From CAYQJC01 sp964417825 (GTDB lineage Bacteria > Patescibacteriota > Minisyncoccia > Minisyncoccales > CG1-02-41-26), in assembly GCA_964417825.1 (NCBI GenBank), contig CAYQJC010000012.1, positions 1 to 16,530 of the forward strand: a stretch of 16,530 nt of DNA. The letters are read 5' to 3'. Under the pieces are notes generated by a model that had not been told where the DNA came from, searched no databases, and saw only the letters and a list, made by a program, of their open reading frames with translations. This document shows positions 13,321 through 16,530 of the stretch, piece after piece; positions within the stretch are counted from its first letter, which is position 1, and each line of letters opens with the position of its first letter. Both the position numbers and the translations under genes were made by a program.

Positions 13321-14208
13321 ATGCCTCAATCAAAAAATCAAAAAATATTAGTCACAGGAGGGTCGGGTTTTATTGGCAGCTTTTTGGTTGAAGAGTTGGT
13401 AAAAAGGGGATACCAAGTTACTATTTTTGATATTTCTGAACCCAAATTTACCCTCAATGTCCCTTTTATTAAAGGAGATATTACTGCCAGAGAAGCAGTC
13501 GAGAGAGCAGTAGAAGGAAAAGATGTAGTTTTTCATTATGCTGGAATGTTAGGGACTCACGAGACAGTTGAGAAAGCTTATGATGCAGCCAGAATCAACA
13601 TTCTCGGGGCTTTAAATGTCTATGATGCTGCCAAAAAACACAAAGTAAAAGTTTACGATGCAACCAAGCCAAATTATTGGCGCAATACTTACACGATTAC
13701 CAAAATAGCGGCTGAGGAATTTGGCTTAATGTACCGAGATGAATTTGGCTTGCCGGTTGTTTTGTTGAGATACTTTAACATCTTCGGTCCTCGTCAGAGA
13801 ACAGACATTTATCAAAAGGCAGTTCCAACCTTTATCTTGCAAGCCCTGAAGGGGGAACCCTTAACTATCTTTGGTGATGGCACCCAAGGCACAGATCATC
13901 TATATGTTGAAGAAGCAATTCGAGCCACCGTGGAGCTATTTGAAAGTGGGAAAATGCCAGAAGAAGCAGTAGAAATTGGAAGTGGCAAAGAAATCACTGT
14001 TAATGAGATAGCAGAGAAAATTATTAAATTGACTGGCAGCAAATCGGAAATTAAATATCTCCCGATGAGAAGGGGTGAAACAGAACATACTAGGATTCAA
14101 GCTGATATTTCTTATCTCCGTGATGTTATCGGTTTCCGTCCCAAAATATCATTTGAAGAAGGTTTGTTAAAAACAATCGAATATTATCGAAAATTGTTGA
14201 GCCAATGA
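13321..14208 (+). CDS. NAD-dependent epimerase/dehydratase family protein
   Basis: This 295-aa extended short-chain dehydrogenase has NAD-binding TGGSGFIGSFL (GxxGxxG 13-19) and an acidic end to the second strand (VTIFDISEP). The catalytic Y124 and K128 are in NTYTITK, with LRYFNIFGPR, LTIFGDG and DHLYVEEA segments. The usual SS-VYG strand before the active site is replaced by KVYDATKPNYW, so the catalytic Ser/Thr is not obvious (a Thr in DATKP may serve). The reaction is therefore uncertain: nucleotide-sugar epimerase, dehydratase or reductase. The start codon is the right-hand copy of the TATG flanking the GIY-YIG element. The gene lost its original closeness to the upstream glycosyltransferase and has no Shine-Dalgarno, so its translation may now depend on the nuclease reading frame 24 bases upstream. 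It overlaps the next gene by 4 bases (ATGA). Confidence 0.85.
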   Translation: MPQSKNQKILVTGGSGFIGSFLVEELVKRGYQVTIFDISEPKFTLNVPFIKGDITAREAVERAVEGKDVVFHYAGMLGTHETVEKAYDAARINILGALNVYDAAKKHKVKVYDATKPNYWRNTYTITKIAAEEFGLMYRDEFGLPVVLLRYFNIFGPRQRTDIYQKAVPTFILQALKGEPLTIFGDGTQGTDHLYVEEAIRATVELFESGKMPEEAVEIGSGKEITVNEIAEKIIKLTGSKSEIKYLPMRRGETEHTRIQADISYLRDVIGFRPKISFEEGLLKTIEYYRKLLSQ

Positions 14209-15299
14209 GGATTTTATATTTAACTAATGTTCAGATACCTGCCCTTAGCGCCCAATCACTTCAAATTCAAGCGATGGCGGAGGCATTCTCGAATATTCTT
14301 AAAGATGAATTTCTCTTGATTTCTCCCCAAAACAAAAGGAATAAAGATTTGCAAACGAAATATCAATGGTTGAGATTGGCTACCGGGAATTTTCTCCCTC
14401 GAGTCCTAAGATATAAAATTCTTATTACAAAATCTCTCCCTTTTTTGTTAAGGTTCAAGCCCGATTTTATTTTTTCTCGCGACATTGGGATTATTTTTGT
14501 TCTCTGGATTCTTGGGTTTAAAGGAGTTTATGAGAATCATGATCCTTTCGAAACAAGAATTGGCAAAGCGCTTTTTCGATTGATTGCTAAAAAAATAAAA
14601 ATTATTGCTACTACCGAAAATCTTAAAAACCAGATGATAGAAAAATATAATTTAGAAGAAAAAAATATTTTGGTCTGCCATAATGGAGTCGATCTCGGAG
14701 AATTTGAGAAGATTAGTTTAGGGAAAAAAGAGTTAAAAAAGAAATACTTAAAATTACCCGAAGATAGTTTCGTTTGTTTATATGCTGGGAGTTTGCAGAA
14801 AGGCAAGGGGGTTGAGTTAATTTTGAAAGTAGCTGGGGTATTAAAAGAAATTTTTTTTGTGGTTATTGGAGGTGAGGAGCCAGAATTGGTTGAACTTAAA
14901 AAAGACGCTCCCCCTAATTTATTTTTTTTCCAAAGAAAACCTCATCAGGAAATTCCTTATTATTTGAAAGCAGCTGATCTTTTAATATTGCCATTGAAAA
15001 AAGAATTGAATTATTGGCGCTACACTTCACCTTTGAAACTCTTTGAATATATGGCTTCCAAAACTCCTATTTTGGCTTCAAATATTGGTTCTTTAACCGA
15101 AATTTTAAACGAGGAGAATTCTTTTCTATTTGATCCAGAAAATTTAGAAGATTTAATTTCAAAGCTAAAATTTGCCAAGGAACATTTCTTGGAAAGGGAG
15201 AAAAGAGCTAAAAAAGCTTGGGAAGATGTCCAAAACTATACCTGGCAAAAAAGAGTTGAGAGAATTTTAAAATTCCTCAGTTATGAAAAATCCTCTTAA
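14205..15299 (+). CDS. Glycosyltransferase, GT4-like
   Basis: This 364-aa protein has an N-terminal MRILYLTNVQIPALSAQSLQ (Ser/Gln-rich loop in place of the Gly-rich one), FIFSRDIG and a YENHDPFE motif. IIATTENLKNQMIEKYN then leads to VCHNGVDLGEF, typical of the GT4 domain junction. The C-terminal domain has VCLYAGSLQKGKGVELILK and a donor-site segment SPLKLFEYMASKTPILASNI with the second Glu of E-x7-E; the first is not clear. No membrane segment is convincing. The start codon overlaps the preceding stop (ATGA). The last 17 bases overlap the methyltransferase remnant, whose start codon lies inside this gene. It probably extends the same surface glycan. Confidence 0.88.
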   Translation: MRILYLTNVQIPALSAQSLQIQAMAEAFSNILKDEFLLISPQNKRNKDLQTKYQWLRLATGNFLPRVLRYKILITKSLPFLLRFKPDFIFSRDIGIIFVLWILGFKGVYENHDPFETRIGKALFRLIAKKIKIIATTENLKNQMIEKYNLEEKNILVCHNGVDLGEFEKISLGKKELKKKYLKLPEDSFVCLYAGSLQKGKGVELILKVAGVLKEIFFVVIGGEEPELVELKKDAPPNLFFFQRKPHQEIPYYLKAADLLILPLKKELNYWRYTSPLKLFEYMASKTPILASNIGSLTEILNEENSFLFDPENLEDLISKLKFAKEHFLEREKRAKKAWEDVQNYTWQKRVERILKFLSYEKSS

Positions 15300-15707
15300 A
15301 AAACTTCGAAATTATGCTTCTTTTCTTCTCTTCCGGGTGAGAATTTTTACTAGAAAGAAAGCTAAAGAAATTGCTCAAATGGTAAAAGAGGGAGATAAGA
15401 TTTTAGAGATTGGTTCTGGTCCCCCTGATAAGAAAGGTAATTATTATTTTAGTGCTTCCCGATATTTTAAGGGTAAGAAAGTAGAATTTTTTCTTTAGAT
15501 ATTAATCCGGAATTCGGACACCCTGTTATTGATATTACAAATTTTGAAGAAACAGGAAAGTACGATCACATCCTCTGTTTTCATGTTTTAGATGACATTT
15601 ACCATAGAAATGATATGGAAATCGAGAAATTGGAGATTCATGGGTTTTGGAGCTATCCCTTTGCTTATTATCTTCGAATCAGAAAAAGGAAATCTAATGG
15701 AAACTAA
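15283..15707 (+). pseudogene. Broken class I SAM-dependent methyltransferase
   Basis: The open frame 15283-15498 gives 71 residues with a basic N-terminus and the SAM-binding motif I GDKILEIGSGPPDKKG. It then hits a TAG just after a run of six T (15487-15492). Adding one T continues the protein in the next frame as SLDINPEFGHPVIDITNFEE and a further stretch ending DHILCFHVLDDIY, which has the look of motifs II to IV. The reading then jumps to MEIEKLEIHGFWSYPFAYYL, which looks like the C-terminal end of such an enzyme, and stops at 15705-15707. The expected middle (motif V-VI region, perhaps 60-70 residues) is missing. So there is one homopolymer frameshift plus an apparent internal deletion. 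The frameshift could be a sequencing error; the deletion would not be. Confidence 0.7.
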
Positions 15708-16473
15708 AGAGATAATCAAAAAGATAATAGTCAAGAGTTTCTGCTTCCCTTTTAAGCTCACCGAACCCGGAGGGGCTATCTTACTTTACCATTCTATAAA
15801 TTCCAGAGAGCATCAATTAAGTATTCCTCCTGAGGTGTTTGAAGAGCAAATATTGTTTTTGAAAAAAAAGAATTTTCATTTTTTAACTTTAGCTGACTTA
15901 AGTCAACCAGAGAAAATCCTAACAAGAAAAACTGTTCTTTTGACCTTTGATGATGGGTTGGAGGATAATTTTAACATAGCCGTTCCGATTCTAAAAAAAT
16001 ACAGCGTTCCAGCAGTGTTTTTTATCCCGGTTAATTTCATTGGTAAAAGATTTTTTAGAGAAGAATTTAACTGTATGAACTGGGAGCAAATAAAACATTT
16101 AAGTCAAGACCCATTATTTGAGATTGGTTCACATGGACTCGGGCATCGTAAATTTAGCAAGCTTCAAAAGGAGAAGATTGAAAGAGAGATAAAGCAATCT
16201 AAAGAAATTTTAGAGAGAAAATTACAGGTTTCAATAAAGTCATTCGCCTTTCCTTTTGGAAAATACACCAAGGAATGCTTAGCTGTTTTAAAAAAAGCTG
16301 GATATGAATTTGGCTTTACAGTTGAACCTAAGCTTCTACACGAAGATATTTCTTTACTGGAACTTCCTCGATTCGTGATTAACAAATTTTCTGCTCAATT
16401 CTTCTCCGATATCTTCAAGAAAGGCTATGAATTTTATTGGAAAGTTTATAAGAAAATTTATCGGAGATTTTAA
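15697..16473 (+). CDS. Polysaccharide deacetylase (NodB-like, CE4 family)
   Basis: I choose ATG 15697, giving 258 residues, because AAGGA at 15686-15690 is a good Shine-Dalgarno six bases upstream. The open frame extends back to 15592, but that part is methyltransferase-remnant DNA in another frame. CE4 motifs are clear: TFDDG (83-87) with catalytic D85 and metal-binding D86, SHGLGH with H146 and H150, and FAFPFGKYT for the third motif. ILLYHSI at the start is also typical. The enzyme removes N- or O-acetyl groups from a polysaccharide. There is no signal peptide, so it either acts on cytoplasmic, lipid-linked intermediates or leaves the cell by another route. It overlaps the remnant stop by 11 bases and is followed 12 bases later by the amidotransferase-type gene. 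Confidence 0.9.
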   Translation: METKEIIKKIIVKSFCFPFKLTEPGGAILLYHSINSREHQLSIPPEVFEEQILFLKKKNFHFLTLADLSQPEKILTRKTVLLTFDDGLEDNFNIAVPILKKYSVPAVFFIPVNFIGKRFFREEFNCMNWEQIKHLSQDPLFEIGSHGLGHRKFSKLQKEKIEREIKQSKEILERKLQVSIKSFAFPFGKYTKECLAVLKKAGYEFGFTVEPKLLHEDISLLELPRFVINKFSAQFFSDIFKKGYEFYWKVYKKIYRRF

Positions 16474-16485
16474 ATTTCTGAAATT

Positions 16486-16530
16486 ATGTGTGGAATTGTC
16501 GGTCTTTGGTCTCCCCAACAAAAAATAAAT
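16486..16530 (+). CDS. N-terminus of a class II glutamine amidotransferase, probably asparagine synthase-like
   Basis: The window ends 15 codons into this gene. Translation gives MCGIVGLWSPQQKIN. After Met removal, Cys2 would be the N-terminal nucleophile of class II glutamine amidotransferases. The GLWS continuation fits asparagine synthase (AsnB-type) better than GlmS, whose start usually reads MCGIVGYIG. AsnB-like proteins are common in surface-glycan clusters, where they may modify uronic acids (established context; applied here by inference). It starts 12 bases after the deacetylase stop. Confidence 0.65.
   Translation, partial: MCGIVGLWSPQQKIN

Noticed and set aside
14214..14228. Shared string TATATTTAACTAATG with the start region at 134-147
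   Set aside because: One copy is coding sequence inside a glycosyltransferase and the other is an AT-rich leader. Nothing around them matches, so I take it as chance in AT-rich DNA.
15592..15696. Longer start for the polysaccharide deacetylase
   Set aside because: This DNA encodes the end of the methyltransferase remnant in another frame, and a good Shine-Dalgarno precedes ATG 15697.

Overview
The window is AT-rich, almost entirely coding on the + strand, and compact. It suggests a small-genome bacterium of the Candidate Phyla Radiation (Patescibacteria, most likely Parcubacteria-like). The reasons are a giant secreted protein with a coiled coil plus a peptidoglycan-binding (PGB) module, the same module on a secreted protease, an ECF sigma factor with a small membrane partner, leaderless-looking promoters, many genes without a Shine-Dalgarno (SD), and ATGA-type gene overlaps. 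TGA works as a stop (genes ending at 11859 and 14208), so UGA is not recoded. The taxonomic call is inference.

Region 1 (1-2291) is regulatory. A helix-turn-helix protein is followed by a six-copy array of the 7-mer TAGGACA/TGTCCTA, an ECF sigma factor, an ECF-type promoter, and a one-TM anti-sigma-like protein. After these comes a repeat-rich leader carrying a partial duplication of the end of the anti-sigma-like gene and four copies of AAGGTCG.

Region 2 (2292-7858) is cell surface. A 1177-aa secreted protein has a signal peptide, coiled coil, PGB domain, poly-Glu linker and about six beta-sandwich-like repeats. It is followed by a terminator, a decayed PGB-domain pseudogene, a second strong terminator, and a secreted HEXXH metalloprotease ending in the same coiled coil-PGB module.

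Region 3 (7902-16530) is a surface-glycan operon: a UDP-sugar epimerase, a short UDP-glucose-dehydrogenase-like protein, four family-4-type glycosyltransferases, a second epimerase, a broken methyltransferase, a polysaccharide deacetylase and the first 15 codons of an asparagine-synthase-like amidotransferase. Most junctions overlap or are only a few bases apart.

The most unusual object is at 13014-13323. A 93-aa GIY-YIG nuclease gene fills a 302-bp segment bounded by 20-bp inverted repeats (18/20 matching) and flanked on both sides by TATG. The left TATG supplies the nuclease start codon and the right TATG supplies the start codon of the next epimerase. Removing one TATG plus the segment restores an ordinary operon junction with 10 bases between genes. 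This looks like a minimal mobile element that inserted at a start codon and borrows host transcription and translation signals.
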